64,000 nucleotides of DNA from Acidobacteria bacterium AB60 (GTDB lineage: Bacteria > Acidobacteriota > Terriglobia > Terriglobales > Acidobacteriaceae), in NCBI GenBank assembly GCA_008682415.1, contig VANK01000009.1:124001-188000 (forward strand), given 5' to 3'. A model generated the notes under the pieces. It was not told where the DNA came from and made no database searches. It saw only the letters and a program-made list of their open reading frames with translations. Position numbers and translations under genes: made by a program. This document shows positions 37,246 to 47,111 of this stretch, in pieces (positions within the stretch are counted from its first letter, which is position 1; each line of letters starts with the position of its first letter).

Positions 37246-39744
37246 CTAGAAGTCGAGGTCGTCGCCGATGGGCATGCCGGGCGGGGCTTCGACGGGTTTC
37301 GACGGGACGAATTTGGCAGGGTCGCGGTCGAACTCCTGGATGCGTTCGATCATGGCGGCGCGATGGATGGCCTCGGCGGTGTCCTGAGGTGGCGGCGTGG
37401 AGGTCCACTGCTTGAGGAGGTCGGCGATGTGCCAGCGAGCGATGGCGCGGACCTGGCTGGCGGCTTCAGGATTGACGGCCAGGGCGAGCATGGCTTCAAG
37501 CGCGCGGAATTCTACGGCGCGCTCGACTTCCGACGAGGTGGTGTGGCCTCCTTCGATTCGTCCGGCAACGGTGGAGGAGATGGACTCCATCATGACGCGC
37601 AGCGAGGGGGCGCCGGGAACGTACATGTGGTACTCGACGATGCGCGCGGCACGCGCGGGATCGAGAAGCCCGGCGAGGGTAAGGTCGGCGGCGGCTTCAG
37701 CGGCGGCGACGGGATCAAAGGTGAGGCCGGTGCGGGAGGGGAATGATTCGCGGGTGCGCGGATAGCCGGGCGGCACCGGCGGCAGGAGGGAGAGCACCGG
37801 CTGAGGAAGGGTGAGCGTGTCCGGGGAGAGCGTCTTCAGTACGGCGGCGATGGCGCGTTTTTGCTCGTCAGCGTTGACGACCACAGGCGATGGAAGGCCA
37901 TCGCCGCGCAGGTTGTAGCGATAATCGAGGCCGCCGATCTGCTTGATGACGGCCTCGGTCTGGTAGCGGTGGAAGAGGTAGAGCGGCACCAGGGTTTGTT
38001 CGAGCTGCGCCAGGGGTGTGCCGGGCTTGATGGCGGCCTCGCCGAAGTTCTTGAAGGCGACGGAACGGACGGCGAGCACGCGCTCGAGCTCCGCGACGGG
38101 ATCGGAGCCGTTGTCCCAGAGATGCGCGCGGGGACTGGCGGATCCGACCGGGCGCGCGTCTTCGTCGGTGAGAAAGACCTGACCGGCCTGATCGGCGTCG
38201 GCGAGGATCTTGTCGCGGGCGGCCTGTTGCTGGGCGGCGGTCATGTTTGGGGCGAACTGCCTGTAGCCGTAGTCGATGGCGACCTTGTCCCACCCGCCGA
38301 TGCCTGCGGCGTAGGCGTGCGACACGTCGATGTTGCCGTTGGCGTCGAGCGTCACGTAGGGATGCGGGTAGTCCATCACGCTGTCGCCCTGGGCCACCGT
38401 GGATGCGGCGAAGTTGTGGGCGAGACCGAGGGTGTGGCCGGTTTCGTGCGCGGAGAGCTGGCGGATGCGGGCCAGAACCATTTGCAGCATGGGGCTGTCG
38501 GTGGCGTTTGCGGAGGCCGCATCCTTATAAGGAGAGAGCAGCGCTTCGGCGATGAGGAAGTCCTGGCGTCCGCGGAGGGAACCGAGGGTGACGTTTCCCT
38601 TGATGATCTCGCCGGTGCGGGGATCGGTGACGGCGTCGCCGTAGCTCCATCCGCGGGTGTAGCGGTGCACCCACTGGATGATGTTGTAGCGGATGTCCAT
38701 GGGGTCAGCGCCGGCGGGGAGGATGTCGGCGCGGAAGGTACCCCGGGCCCAACCGGCGGCGTGGAAGGCATCGTCCCACCAGCGAGCGCCTTCGAGGAGT
38801 GCGGTGCGGATCGGCTCGGGCGCACCGGGGTCGATGTAGTACTGGATGGGGGCGATGGCCTGGCAGTCGGTGGTGCAGCTTGCGTCCTTTTTGATGAGCC
38901 GGTGGCGGGGAATAAAGAGCTGGTCGAGAGGGTTTCCGAGGGGAGCGGTGTAGTCGCGCCAGGAGACAGGGAGGTATCCGGAGCGGGGATGGAAGGGCCG
39001 GGGAGTGAATCCTGGGGGAGGCAGCTCAACGAATGAGGTGCGCTCGCGCACGGTCATGGCGTGGGGATCGGGCGTGACATCGTGGACGAAGCTGCCGGAG
39101 ACGGGGGCCTCGGAGGTGAAGGTCAGCTCGGCTTCGATCTCGGTATTTTTGGGGAAGGCCCGTGTGTCGTCGACGGCGATGATGGAGCGGGCGGGGTCGA
39201 TCTTATAAGAGCCCTGCTTCAATTGCGCGAGCGTCTCGGCGACCTCGTGCTGGTCGCTGAGGAGAAAGTCGGTGGCGTCGATGAGGACGGTTCCGTCGGC
39301 GGCTTCGGCGACGGCCGTGAAGCCCCACAGTACGGATTCCGGGAAGGACTGCGTAACGGCGAGCTGCTCGGCGGGGTTGGAGCTGGATGTGCGGAAGGCT
39401 AGGTTCGGCTGCACGAGGAGAACCTTGAGGCCGCTGCGCTGGAAGCGGACGACGCGACCGGGCGAGAGCTGGCCGCGATCGAGGCCGAGGTCGTTGGATC
39501 CGGTTCCGTAGGGCAGCGAGTTCACGTAAAGAAGGTCGGAGGTTTTGCCGTCCGGGCCGAGTCCGCGGATCTCCAGGTAGATCTTGCCGGCATGGGGGTC
39601 CCAGTCGAAGGGGATAAATCCGTCGTGGTGCTGCATGCCGCCGGTTTTCGTCGTGAGGCTGGGCAGTTCCGGCTGAGCAGAGGCCGGCGTTTGGGCGACG
39701 GCCATGGTAGCGGCCAGCAGGGCGACGAGAGGGGTTATCCGCAT
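37246..39744 (-). CDS. Exported zinc metalloprotease (DUF5117/DUF4953 type)
   Basis: 832 residues. The signal peptide (about 1-23, ITPLVALLAATMAVAQTPASA) is followed by the N-terminal domains of this family (GFIPFDWDPHAGKIYLEI, DRGQLSPGRVVRFQRSG). The metzincin-like zinc site HETGHTLGLAH lies at 433-443, with His433, Glu434, His437 and His443; SVMDYPHPYV downstream supplies the Met-turn-like segment. It should act in the periplasm or outside the cell on proteins or peptides. Length and domain order are as usual for large members of this family in Acidobacteriota and Bacteroidota. It is monocistronic, 230 bp upstream of the transpeptidase gene on the same strand. Confidence 0.92.
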   Translation of the reverse strand: MRITPLVALLAATMAVAQTPASAQPELPSLTTKTGGMQHHDGFIPFDWDPHAGKIYLEIRGLGPDGKTSDLLYVNSLPYGTGSNDLGLDRGQLSPGRVVRFQRSGLKVLLVQPNLAFRTSSSNPAEQLAVTQSFPESVLWGFTAVAEAADGTVLIDATDFLLSDQHEVAETLAQLKQGSYKIDPARSIIAVDDTRAFPKNTEIEAELTFTSEAPVSGSFVHDVTPDPHAMTVRERTSFVELPPPGFTPRPFHPRSGYLPVSWRDYTAPLGNPLDQLFIPRHRLIKKDASCTTDCQAIAPIQYYIDPGAPEPIRTALLEGARWWDDAFHAAGWARGTFRADILPAGADPMDIRYNIIQWVHRYTRGWSYGDAVTDPRTGEIIKGNVTLGSLRGRQDFLIAEALLSPYKDAASANATDSPMLQMVLARIRQLSAHETGHTLGLAHNFAASTVAQGDSVMDYPHPYVTLDANGNIDVSHAYAAGIGGWDKVAIDYGYRQFAPNMTAAQQQAARDKILADADQAGQVFLTDEDARPVGSASPRAHLWDNGSDPVAELERVLAVRSVAFKNFGEAAIKPGTPLAQLEQTLVPLYLFHRYQTEAVIKQIGGLDYRYNLRGDGLPSPVVVNADEQKRAIAAVLKTLSPDTLTLPQPVLSLLPPVPPGYPRTRESFPSRTGLTFDPVAAAEAAADLTLAGLLDPARAARIVEYHMYVPGAPSLRVMMESISSTVAGRIEGGHTTSSEVERAVEFRALEAMLALAVNPEAASQVRAIARWHIADLLKQWTSTPPPQDTAEAIHRAAMIERIQEFDRDPAKFVPSKPVEAPPGMPIGDDLDF

Positions 39745-40132
39745 GCTGCCCTTTTATCACAGGGCTTGTGGCGGGGCTTACCTGTGAGCGGGACGTGGTG
39801 AGGACGAGAGCAACGCACTGCTTGTGAGCGCGCCGACTGTTTGCTTTGCTTCCTGGGGATCAACGCGCGCACCCGCGTTTTTACAAGGGTTTACACGATC
39901 CTTGATTCCAGGCAACGGCGCGGCCGCCGGTGAGGGCTACTTTCATCGCAGGATCGGGAACCGGGAGTCGAGCTCATCAACGGGACCTGATCTGAAAGTG
40001 GCTGTCCCCAAAAAAGCCGCGATCATCTCCGGCCTGCAACGAGCGGGCTCTTCGATCCGCCATCTTATTTCCGGCCTTTTCCTACGGCTTCGTTCTGGAC
40101 GAAGAGGAATCTTTGTATCCCTGGAGGCTCAC
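39745..40132. other. Intergenic region, no recognised feature
   Basis: About 390 bp between divergent genes. A frame is open through it, but its composition is not protein-like. A short A-rich stretch lies near 40008-40020. Promoters of the metalloprotease and of the small membrane protein are expected here. Confidence 0.4.
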
Positions 40133-40357
40133 ATGCACGGATCTTCGCACTCTCCTCAAGGCTGGCGCGGCAAGGCGGTTCCGCTCTCAAGGAACAACCT
40201 GGAGTTTGCCGGCGTGGTGGTGTACTTCTTCACCATGGCAGTGCTTTTCGCGATCACCATCATCGTGATGCTTTGCCGCACCGGCTCGGGAAATGACGAG
40301 AGGGCGGCGCTGCGGCACCCGGCCCGGGCCGCGGTCAGCGTCCTTCATCCCAATTAG
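40133..40357 (+). CDS. Small single-pass membrane protein
   Basis: 74 residues. A polar N-terminus (MHGSSHSPQGWRGKAVPLSR) is followed by one membrane helix (FAGVVVYFFTMAVLFAITIIV, about 25-45, broken by no charge) and a basic tail. GGAGG lies 5 bp before the ATG, which is strong evidence for translation. Family not recognised. It stands alone between long intergenic stretches. Confidence 0.65.
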   Translation: MHGSSHSPQGWRGKAVPLSRNNLEFAGVVVYFFTMAVLFAITIIVMLCRTGSGNDERAALRHPARAAVSVLHPN

Positions 40358-40957
40358 ACGGCATCAACAACCGGCTTGATCGGACGCGCGGGCGGAGCCG
40401 ATGTTCTGGCTGCCCGGCGATCCATGCATGTGCGGGAAGCCGGGTTGCGGTGCGGGGCCGGGGCTGCGCGTGGCGATGGGGTCCCTCCGTGGGTGCGCGG
40501 GTGCGGCGCTGGCCGGCGCATGTCCTTTCCTGTTACTGGGGGGGCGGCCCGATTGCGGCCGGCTGAACTGAACGGTGGGTTCCCAGATGGGCGGTGTCCG
40601 GGCTCGATTTGGTCCGGTCGAGAAGCCTGAAGAATGGATCGAGAGAGGGCTTGCCGGTCTGTCTCTATTTTGCGATGATGGTTCACCGGTCCGCTGGACC
40701 CGTCTCACATGGCCCAAAAACGGCACAGCATGGACCCCAGCGCAGAGGTTCGCGCGCAAGCAATCGAACAAGTTCCCGCTTCACGTCCTCACGGGGCGGG
40801 ATCCTCGTTTTGCACTGATTTGCACTCGGTCACGCTACGAGGCTTTTGCTTTTCGCCATCCGCAGATTGTCAGCGCGGTCTCGCGCCTCAACGGCATTTG
40901 ATCTCTCGTGCCGGGGCGCAGCCTTGCAGTGCGATTGCTGTTTGAGGAGTGATCTCC
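40358..40957. other. Intergenic region, no recognised feature
   Basis: About 600 bp without an acceptable gene. Several short open frames overlap each other in different frames with poor codon use and no Shine-Dalgarno. No palindrome units or heptamer repeats were found. The last part presumably contains the promoter of the operon starting at 40958. Confidence 0.45.
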
Positions 40958-43900
40958 ATGAGAGTCGCGGTTCGGTCGCCGTTTATCTACACGATCTTTT
41001 TGTGCGGTCTGAGCTTTGCAGGGACGCAGTGCGCTGTGGCCCTCAACGCGCTGCATGAGCCATTGGGGTCCGCCCCTGCAGGAATAGACGCGGCGGAGGA
41101 GACTCCGTCATCGGCGCCTGCTGAGACGATCATGATTCCCGGGCCTCTTCGGCCGTTTCTGCGCATGGCAGGAATCAGCCAGCAGATCCGGCCCGAGGAG
41201 CTGATGCCGACCCTGGCGAGGAATGTGTCACTGTACGGCTTTCATGGCGATCGCGAGACGGAGTACCTAACCCTGGTGATCCGATACCTGCAGCAGGCAC
41301 GCGACCTGGAGAGGATGGCGGGCCAGGAGGCGATGATCCGCGTGTCGGGGTGCGACGACGCGGCGCATCTTGTTTCGGTGCTGGGATATAAGTTCGAGCG
41401 GCCGTGCCGGACGGGCGATGCGAGCCTGATTACGGCGAATGCCGAGCGAGCTTTTCTGACCATTGACTCCGGGTTTCCGCTTCCGGGACTGGAGGAGGCG
41501 CTGGAGACGGGCAAGCCGTTTGCCTATGCGTATCCGAGCACGCCAGTTCCGATTCTGTTCACGGAGAAGAGCTGGTCGGGCATATCCGGCAAGCGGCAGT
41601 CAAGCGAGAGCCTGCTGGACATGATCCTTCACGATCGCGATCTTGCGCGGCTCTACACGGCTATTTCGAATTGCGATTCGGAGACGCGCAGCTCGTTATT
41701 GCGTTCTCCGGGGCTGAAGCGATTGATGCCGGTGGCGCCGGTATTCGATTTGTATGGGAGGGAGATTGCGATCCGGTCGGGGATCGTGGTGCTGCCGGCG
41801 GGCGGGCAGAAGGCGTGGGCCGACCTGGTGGGGGCCAATCCGCATTCTCCGGGGGAGTTCGTTTTTCATCTGCTGAGCAAAGACAACGGATGGCTGGCGT
41901 CGTTTTACGATGTGATTGCGCGTTTGAACGAGGCGCAGCAGGCGCACTTCACAGATGTGAATCGTCTCACCCATCTTTACAACGCTTATAAATCGACTGC
42001 GCCTACGTTCAATTCGGCGTTCGGGGTATTTCCGCGTAACCCGGAGCTGCTGATACTGCTTACTTCGTTGAAGTGGGACGCAAACGGCGATATCCAGGTG
42101 CCCGGGGGCATTGCGGTATGGCGGCAGATTCTGGCGATGAAGCCGAAGGTGAGCACGCACCACGATTCCACGTGGCGGAACCGCTGCTGCGACCGACCGG
42201 AGGCTCTGCTGGAGACGCTGGTGGCCGCGTCGAATGTGGAGTCGCACAGCGGACCGACGCAGGTTTTCCTCATGCTGGAGGCGATGAATGAGGGGCGCCC
42301 GCCGGAGCGCAATCTCTCCGATTCGACGGAGCTGCTCGTGGCGGGCAAGATGGCCCAGCTGGAACGGTGGTTCCCGATCTTCGCGGAGTTTCCGTCGCTG
42401 GATGACACGTCGATTGCGCACTTTGTGACCGCAGCGGACAAGGTGGATGCGATTTCAAATCCAGCGCTGCGGGCGAACGCTCTGGGCGCCCTGCAGGCGG
42501 AGATCGGCCTATGGCAGATCTTTGCGCGGCAGCACCAGATTCCGGAAGACAAGCTGAATGCCTCCTGGCAGGGAGTGCTGCAGCCGTATACCGGCGTCTC
42601 CAACTCCATTCAACTGTTCACGGCGGCCCGGAGCTCGTTGACGGCGATCGTGTCCGCGGTGACGGGAAGCCAGAGCTTCTCCGAGGACCAGGTGGTGGAT
42701 CTTCTGGCTGGTCCTCCGCAGGACAGCCAGGACGGGCAGAGGGCGCATCGCGAGCTGGCGATGCGGATTCGCTCGGTGCTGGATGACCAGCGGCTTGCGT
42801 CTGTCGATGCGCTGTTCGGTCTTTTCGACGGTCTCTCACAGCTGGCGCATGGGGAGCACGTCGAGGACAGCATCCTGCCGATGGCGGAGAGTCTCCGCGA
42901 TTTCGAGATGCCGCGCCCGATCTTTACGGGTACGGAGAAGGTGACCTGGGCGCCGGTCGTTTATTCCGCGCGGCATGCGGAGCTGCAGGTCCGCACCGAT
43001 CTGGGGAAGCTGATCCGGTCGCATGCTTCACCGGCGCAGCTGGAGTCCGCGCGCGCCCAGCTTGCTCCGTTTCTGCGGGATACGCTGGTGGGTCTGAACT
43101 ACGCCTATTACGAGCCGCCGGGTGCGCAGGTTTTGCACAACAATCCGCTATTTGTGCGCTCGCATGACTTCTCTTCCATCTCCGTGCAGGGATTGCAGAC
43201 GGTGTGGGGGGATCCGGATCTGATTGGGGTTGGAGCGACTGCAGGCGGGGGCGCGTACCTGCTAGGCTCTCTGGCCGACCTGCCCTATGCGCTGGCCAAC
43301 ACGGAGGCAGATTTTATCGCCCCGAAGAACGTGCAGGCCCTGATATGGCGAGAGGTGGTGCCGCAGCTGCTTGTCGCTTCCATTCAACCCCGCTGGTGGA
43401 ATGTGACCAAGAACGAGCTGCATGCTGCGGCGCTCTACCAGCGGGCGGGGGATGAGCTGCTCAAGCACGCGGTGACAGATGCGAGCCTGCGGGAGAGCGT
43501 GATGCGAATCCTGGCTGACCGCATGTCTCCGGACCAGGTGGAGCAGACCGAACATGCGCTGGAGAGCGCCGGGGGTGCGGAGGGGCTGCTGCTACGCATG
43601 CTGCCGGCCAACAGCTTCTACCTGGCGGCGGAGATGCGTCGCGAACACCCGGACCAGGCGCCGCAGGTCGGTCCGGCGGCGCGCGAGCTAGACGAACTCG
43701 CGCGGTCTGCACCGGAGGAGAGCGATCCAGTGCGAATCGCGAAGGATTTCGGCGTGCCTCATCCCACGATTGCGCTGCGGGCATCCTGCACGCTGGTCCC
43801 CATGAAACCGGTGCCAGCCTACGGAGGCATCGGCAGCGGGCTCATGGCGGAGGCGTGGGAGTCCAACAATTTGTACTGGGCGCGGCTCGCAGATGAAAAG

Positions 43901-44083
43901 GGTTACTCGGCGGCGACGCTCAACCTGCTGGCGCCGACACTGACGCGCCGCATGGTGGTGAACATCTTTGGCAGCAACATTGACGACTGGCCGGCGCTGT
44001 CTCGAGCGATGTGGGAGACCGGAGAGGAGTTCCGGGAAGGAAAGATCGGCTCAGAGGGCGTGGACGTAGCAGGGCGCGAATAA
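40958..44083 (+). CDS. Very large exported protein of unknown function
   Basis: 1041 residues. The signal peptide (about 1-28, RSPFIYTIFLCGLSFAGTQC) is followed by a mostly helical protein with no internal repeats and no motif I recognise. Notable segments are RPFLRMAGISQQIRPEELMP, CDDAAHLVSVLGYKFERPC, LTHLYNAYKSTAPTFNSAFG, HDSTWRNRCCDRPEALLETL and VWGDPDLIGVGATAGGGAYL. GAGGAG lies 8 bp before ATG 40958. The VWA-protein gene begins 18 bp after the stop, so the two form an operon. The protein type is probably confined to Acidobacteriota; that is my impression and not a search result. Confidence 0.8.
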   Translation: MRVAVRSPFIYTIFLCGLSFAGTQCAVALNALHEPLGSAPAGIDAAEETPSSAPAETIMIPGPLRPFLRMAGISQQIRPEELMPTLARNVSLYGFHGDRETEYLTLVIRYLQQARDLERMAGQEAMIRVSGCDDAAHLVSVLGYKFERPCRTGDASLITANAERAFLTIDSGFPLPGLEEALETGKPFAYAYPSTPVPILFTEKSWSGISGKRQSSESLLDMILHDRDLARLYTAISNCDSETRSSLLRSPGLKRLMPVAPVFDLYGREIAIRSGIVVLPAGGQKAWADLVGANPHSPGEFVFHLLSKDNGWLASFYDVIARLNEAQQAHFTDVNRLTHLYNAYKSTAPTFNSAFGVFPRNPELLILLTSLKWDANGDIQVPGGIAVWRQILAMKPKVSTHHDSTWRNRCCDRPEALLETLVAASNVESHSGPTQVFLMLEAMNEGRPPERNLSDSTELLVAGKMAQLERWFPIFAEFPSLDDTSIAHFVTAADKVDAISNPALRANALGALQAEIGLWQIFARQHQIPEDKLNASWQGVLQPYTGVSNSIQLFTAARSSLTAIVSAVTGSQSFSEDQVVDLLAGPPQDSQDGQRAHRELAMRIRSVLDDQRLASVDALFGLFDGLSQLAHGEHVEDSILPMAESLRDFEMPRPIFTGTEKVTWAPVVYSARHAELQVRTDLGKLIRSHASPAQLESARAQLAPFLRDTLVGLNYAYYEPPGAQVLHNNPLFVRSHDFSSISVQGLQTVWGDPDLIGVGATAGGGAYLLGSLADLPYALANTEADFIAPKNVQALIWREVVPQLLVASIQPRWWNVTKNELHAAALYQRAGDELLKHAVTDASLRESVMRILADRMSPDQVEQTEHALESAGGAEGLLLRMLPANSFYLAAEMRREHPDQAPQVGPAARELDELARSAPEESDPVRIAKDFGVPHPTIALRASCTLVPMKPVPAYGGIGSGLMAEAWESNNLYWARLADEKGYSAATLNLLAPTLTRRMVVNIFGSNIDDWPALSRAMWETGEEFREGKIGSEGVDVAGRE

Positions 44084-44101
44084 GGCGAAGGAGTGGTTAC
44101 T

Positions 44102-45193
44102 GTGCTCATCCCATCGATTCTCATGAAGCGGTCTTTGTCGGTATTCGGAGTGGCTGCCGGTTACCTTTTGCTGACCGGGGCGACCGTGCCGAGCAAGGCG
44201 GCGCAGGACGATCCCATGCGCTTTCGCGTCGACGTGGTGCTGGTTCAGTTGAACGTGGCAGTCACTGATGACAAAGGCAATTACATTACCGGGCTTCGTC
44301 CGGAGGATTTTGTTGTGACCGAGGACAAGATACCGGAAAAGATCTCCACCTTCGAGGAGAGTACGGAGGTGCACAAGCACATGCTGGACGGGAGCGCCGA
44401 TCCGGGCGCTCCGGCGGAGGCCGCCAAGAACGCCGCGACGGATGCAGACGCGAGCGGAGCGCTTGCCGCCTCGCGCATCTCCGATAGCGTGTTCATCCTT
44501 TTCGATACCAGCAACTACATGTACCGGAGCTTTGTCTTCGCCCAGGATGCGATCGCAGATTTTGTCCGGTCGATGGATGGGTATGGCAAGATTGCGTTCT
44601 ATTCCTACAGCCGCAATCTTCTGCGCGCGACGACGTTGACCTCGGATCGCTTCCGCCTGGAGAACGGGGTGCGGAGCACGGTAGCGGGAGATGACGCAGC
44701 GCTGTACAACAGCCTTCTGCTGACGGTGCAGGATGCGGCGCCATTAAGGGGCCGGAAGGCGATCGTGGTGTTTTCCAACGGTCCTGACAACGCGAGCGCG
44801 GTACCGCCCGAGGATGTGGCGGAACTCGCCCAATCGACGGGAACGCTCATCTATATCATCAGCACCCGACAGGCGCAGGACGATCCGGCTTCGGCAGCCG
44901 CGTTTGAGCGCATGAGCCGGGTGTCAGGGGGGAAGGCATATTTCGCCAAGAACTGGCGGGAGGAGAAGAACGCCTTCGCTTCGATTCGCGACGACCTGGC
45001 GCACCTGTACACGTTGAGCTACTATCCGCAGCCCAATCCCAACCGCGGCTGGCGTTCGATCTCAGTGAAGCTGGTGGGAAAGAACCTGCAGAAGTATCAT
45101 CTCCGGACGCGTGACGGATACCGGCTGCTGCCGGCGAACTCCAAGGTTCCACCGCCAGGACCGGAAGCCAGAGATAATTCCGGTTCGCGGTAA
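44102..45193 (+). CDS. VWA-domain protein of the acidobacterial VWFA-related type
   Basis: 363 residues starting at GTG 44102 (GAAGGAG 8 bp upstream); ATG 44123 is an alternative. The signal peptide ends near SKAAQ. The N-terminal beta domain FRVDVVLVQLNVAVTDDKGN followed by ITGLRPEDFVVTEDK is the hallmark of the acidobacterial VWFA-related family. The VWA domain begins with VFILFDTSNYMYRSF, where the MIDAS sequence is DTSNY instead of DxSxS, so metal binding may be weakened. It ends with the typical YTLSYYPQPNPNRGWRSISV and KYHLRTRDGYR. It is secreted or periplasmic, probably in protein contacts with the product of the preceding gene. Confidence 0.92.
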   Translation: MLIPSILMKRSLSVFGVAAGYLLLTGATVPSKAAQDDPMRFRVDVVLVQLNVAVTDDKGNYITGLRPEDFVVTEDKIPEKISTFEESTEVHKHMLDGSADPGAPAEAAKNAATDADASGALAASRISDSVFILFDTSNYMYRSFVFAQDAIADFVRSMDGYGKIAFYSYSRNLLRATTLTSDRFRLENGVRSTVAGDDAALYNSLLLTVQDAAPLRGRKAIVVFSNGPDNASAVPPEDVAELAQSTGTLIYIISTRQAQDDPASAAAFERMSRVSGGKAYFAKNWREEKNAFASIRDDLAHLYTLSYYPQPNPNRGWRSISVKLVGKNLQKYHLRTRDGYRLLPANSKVPPPGPEARDNSGSR

Positions 45194-45300
45194 AGATGGA
45201 GGGCGCGACGGGTTCGGGCGCTTACGGAACCCTGTGGTAGAGTGCGTACAAGAAAATTGGGGCTGCGCCTATACCTCTCGGGAGAGCTCCGGGGACGTCC

Positions 45301-46533
45301 GTGACAAGTAAAAGTGCTCGAGCGATGCGAGGTGTCGCGTCCAGCGAAACCGCCCGTGAGATCAATCGGGACATTCTGCTCTACACGATTCACCATCACC
45401 AGCCGGTAAGCCGCGCGGATCTGGCGCGACTCACCGGGCTGCAGGCCAGCACCGTCTCCTCGATCATCGGTCAGTTGATTGAAGAGGGCTGGGTATTGCC
45501 CGGAACCCTGGGAAGGCTGCCGCGGGGACGACGGCCGACGTTTGTCACCCTCAATGACAAGCACGTGATGCTGGGAATCGATCTTCGACCGGGTAAGGCG
45601 AGCCTGGCCCTGGTGGACATCAACGGGAACCTGCTGAACCGAGAGAGCCTGACCTTCTCGTCGAGCAACCAGCCGAGCGATGCGAAGAAAGCCGTTCAGC
45701 AACTCTGCAAGACCGCACGCTCCATGCGCAGTTCGTGCCGCGGCAAGCTCTTCGATGGCGTGGGCGTGAGCGTTTCAGGCCGAGTCGACCAGGGAACGCA
45801 TCGGGTGTTGTTTTCTCCCAATGCGCCCTGGGCGCAGATCGACGTCTACGAGCAGTTCCAGAAAGTGATCGGCGGGACGATCGAGATGGACAACGCCGCC
45901 AACACCTGCATTTTCGCGGAACGGTGGTTTGGCGAGTTCCGGGGCGCCACGAACCTGATGACCATTTCGATCTCCGAGGGGCTGGGGACCGGGCTTGTTG
46001 TCGATGGCCATCTGCTGCGCGGCGGGGGAGGCATAGCCGGAGAGTTTGGCCATATGCCGTTCGACGAATCGGGTCCGCCGTGCGGATGTGGGAATGTGGG
46101 TTGCTGGGAGACGCAGGCGTCCAATCGCGCGGCCCTGCGCTACTACCATGAACTGGTGCCCGAGAATACCCTGTCGTCGTTTCAGCAGTTGCTGGACCTC
46201 GCCGAAACCGGAGATCCGCGGGCATTGCAGGCGATCGAGCGGATGACGGCTGCTCTGGCGCGCGGAATGGCGATTCTGGTGGCGGGTCTGGCGCCGGAGG
46301 TCATCAGCATCGTGGGGGAGTGCACCGCGATGTGGCCGCGCATGTGGCCGATTATCGAGAGCCACTTGATAGCCAAATCATTTACGGCACGCATTCCTCG
46401 GGTGGTTGCGGCGGGCGATGGCGACGTGGCGCGAATACGCGGGGCGGCCGCTATGGTGCTGCACAAGAAGCTGTTCCGCCGCCGAGACCTGGAGTTTCTT
46501 CCGAACAGTGTTGCGTCGCAGATGGACGGATGA
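45301..46533 (+). CDS. ROK-family transcriptional repressor (NagC/XylR type)
   Basis: 410 residues from GTG 45301. The N-terminal winged HTH is NRDILLYTIHHHQPVSRADL followed by ARLTGLQASTVSSIIGQLIE. The ROK sugar-binding domain has LGIDLRPGKASLALVD, SISEGLGTGLVVDG and GGGIAGEFGHMPFD, with the zinc motif CGCGNVGCWE (C-x-C-x4-C) complete. It should bind DNA and be released by a sugar or sugar phosphate. The GTG overlaps no upstream gene; the gap of about 105 bp carries its promoter. It is followed by a cupin gene and, convergently, by a GH88/GH105-type hydrolase, suggesting control of a pectin- or uronide-related locus (inference). Confidence 0.92.
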   Translation: MTSKSARAMRGVASSETAREINRDILLYTIHHHQPVSRADLARLTGLQASTVSSIIGQLIEEGWVLPGTLGRLPRGRRPTFVTLNDKHVMLGIDLRPGKASLALVDINGNLLNRESLTFSSSNQPSDAKKAVQQLCKTARSMRSSCRGKLFDGVGVSVSGRVDQGTHRVLFSPNAPWAQIDVYEQFQKVIGGTIEMDNAANTCIFAERWFGEFRGATNLMTISISEGLGTGLVVDGHLLRGGGGIAGEFGHMPFDESGPPCGCGNVGCWETQASNRAALRYYHELVPENTLSSFQQLLDLAETGDPRALQAIERMTAALARGMAILVAGLAPEVISIVGECTAMWPRMWPIIESHLIAKSFTARIPRVVAAGDGDVARIRGAAAMVLHKKLFRRRDLEFLPNSVASQMDG

Positions 46534-46658
46534 TGGGGGCTTGTCTCCGGCGGCATTTGGCGGGGACGGAAAGCCTCCGCGAAGAGGCGGCGGCGCCTGG
46601 TCAGGGGGAGGAAGCGCCGAAGTATCACATCGAATTGTGTTTTGTTTCAGGAGGAATC

Positions 46659-47111
46659 ATGATTTCGCGTCGTCATATTGTGGGTGGTCTGATGGCACTG
46701 CCGAGCGCGCTGGAGGCGCTTGCAACGTCTTCTCAAGAAGAAAAGACCGGGCAGGTGATGGGGCCGACGGTATTTCATTGGGCAGACATGAAGCCGGTGA
46801 AGACGGCCACGGGCGAGGTGCGCTCGCTCTGCAAGGCTCCGACCGCGACGGTGGATCAACTGGAGATGCATGTCACTACGCTCAATCCCGGCGAGAGCCC
46901 TCACCCACCGCATCGCCACGTCAACGAGGAGCTGATCATTCTTCGCGAAGGAGAATGCGAGACGCTGTCGGACGGGAAGTGGGTAAAGGTAGGGCCGGGT
47001 TCGGTGGTGTTCAATGCGTCCAACAGCCTGCATGGATTCCGTAATATCGGTACCGCGCCGGCCACGTATCACGTGATTAACTGGAGCCCGAACAAGGCGA
47101 AGATGAGTTAG
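46659..47111 (+). CDS. Exported cupin protein
   Basis: 150 residues. The N-terminus (MISRRHIVGGLMALPSALEA) resembles a Tat-type leader with twin Arg. The cupin motif 1 is HPPHRHVNEELIILREGECE (His, His, Glu ligands), and motif 2 is VGPGSVVFNASNSLHGFRN with a His. A metal-binding single-domain cupin in the periplasm is expected. AGGAGG lies just upstream of the ATG. Its stop codon overlaps the stop of the convergent hydrolase gene (47108-47111). Located 125 bp after the ROK repressor, it may act on the sugars released by the hydrolase. Confidence 0.85.
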   Translation: MISRRHIVGGLMALPSALEALATSSQEEKTGQVMGPTVFHWADMKPVKTATGEVRSLCKAPTATVDQLEMHVTTLNPGESPHPPHRHVNEELIILREGECETLSDGKWVKVGPGSVVFNASNSLHGFRNIGTAPATYHVINWSPNKAKMS

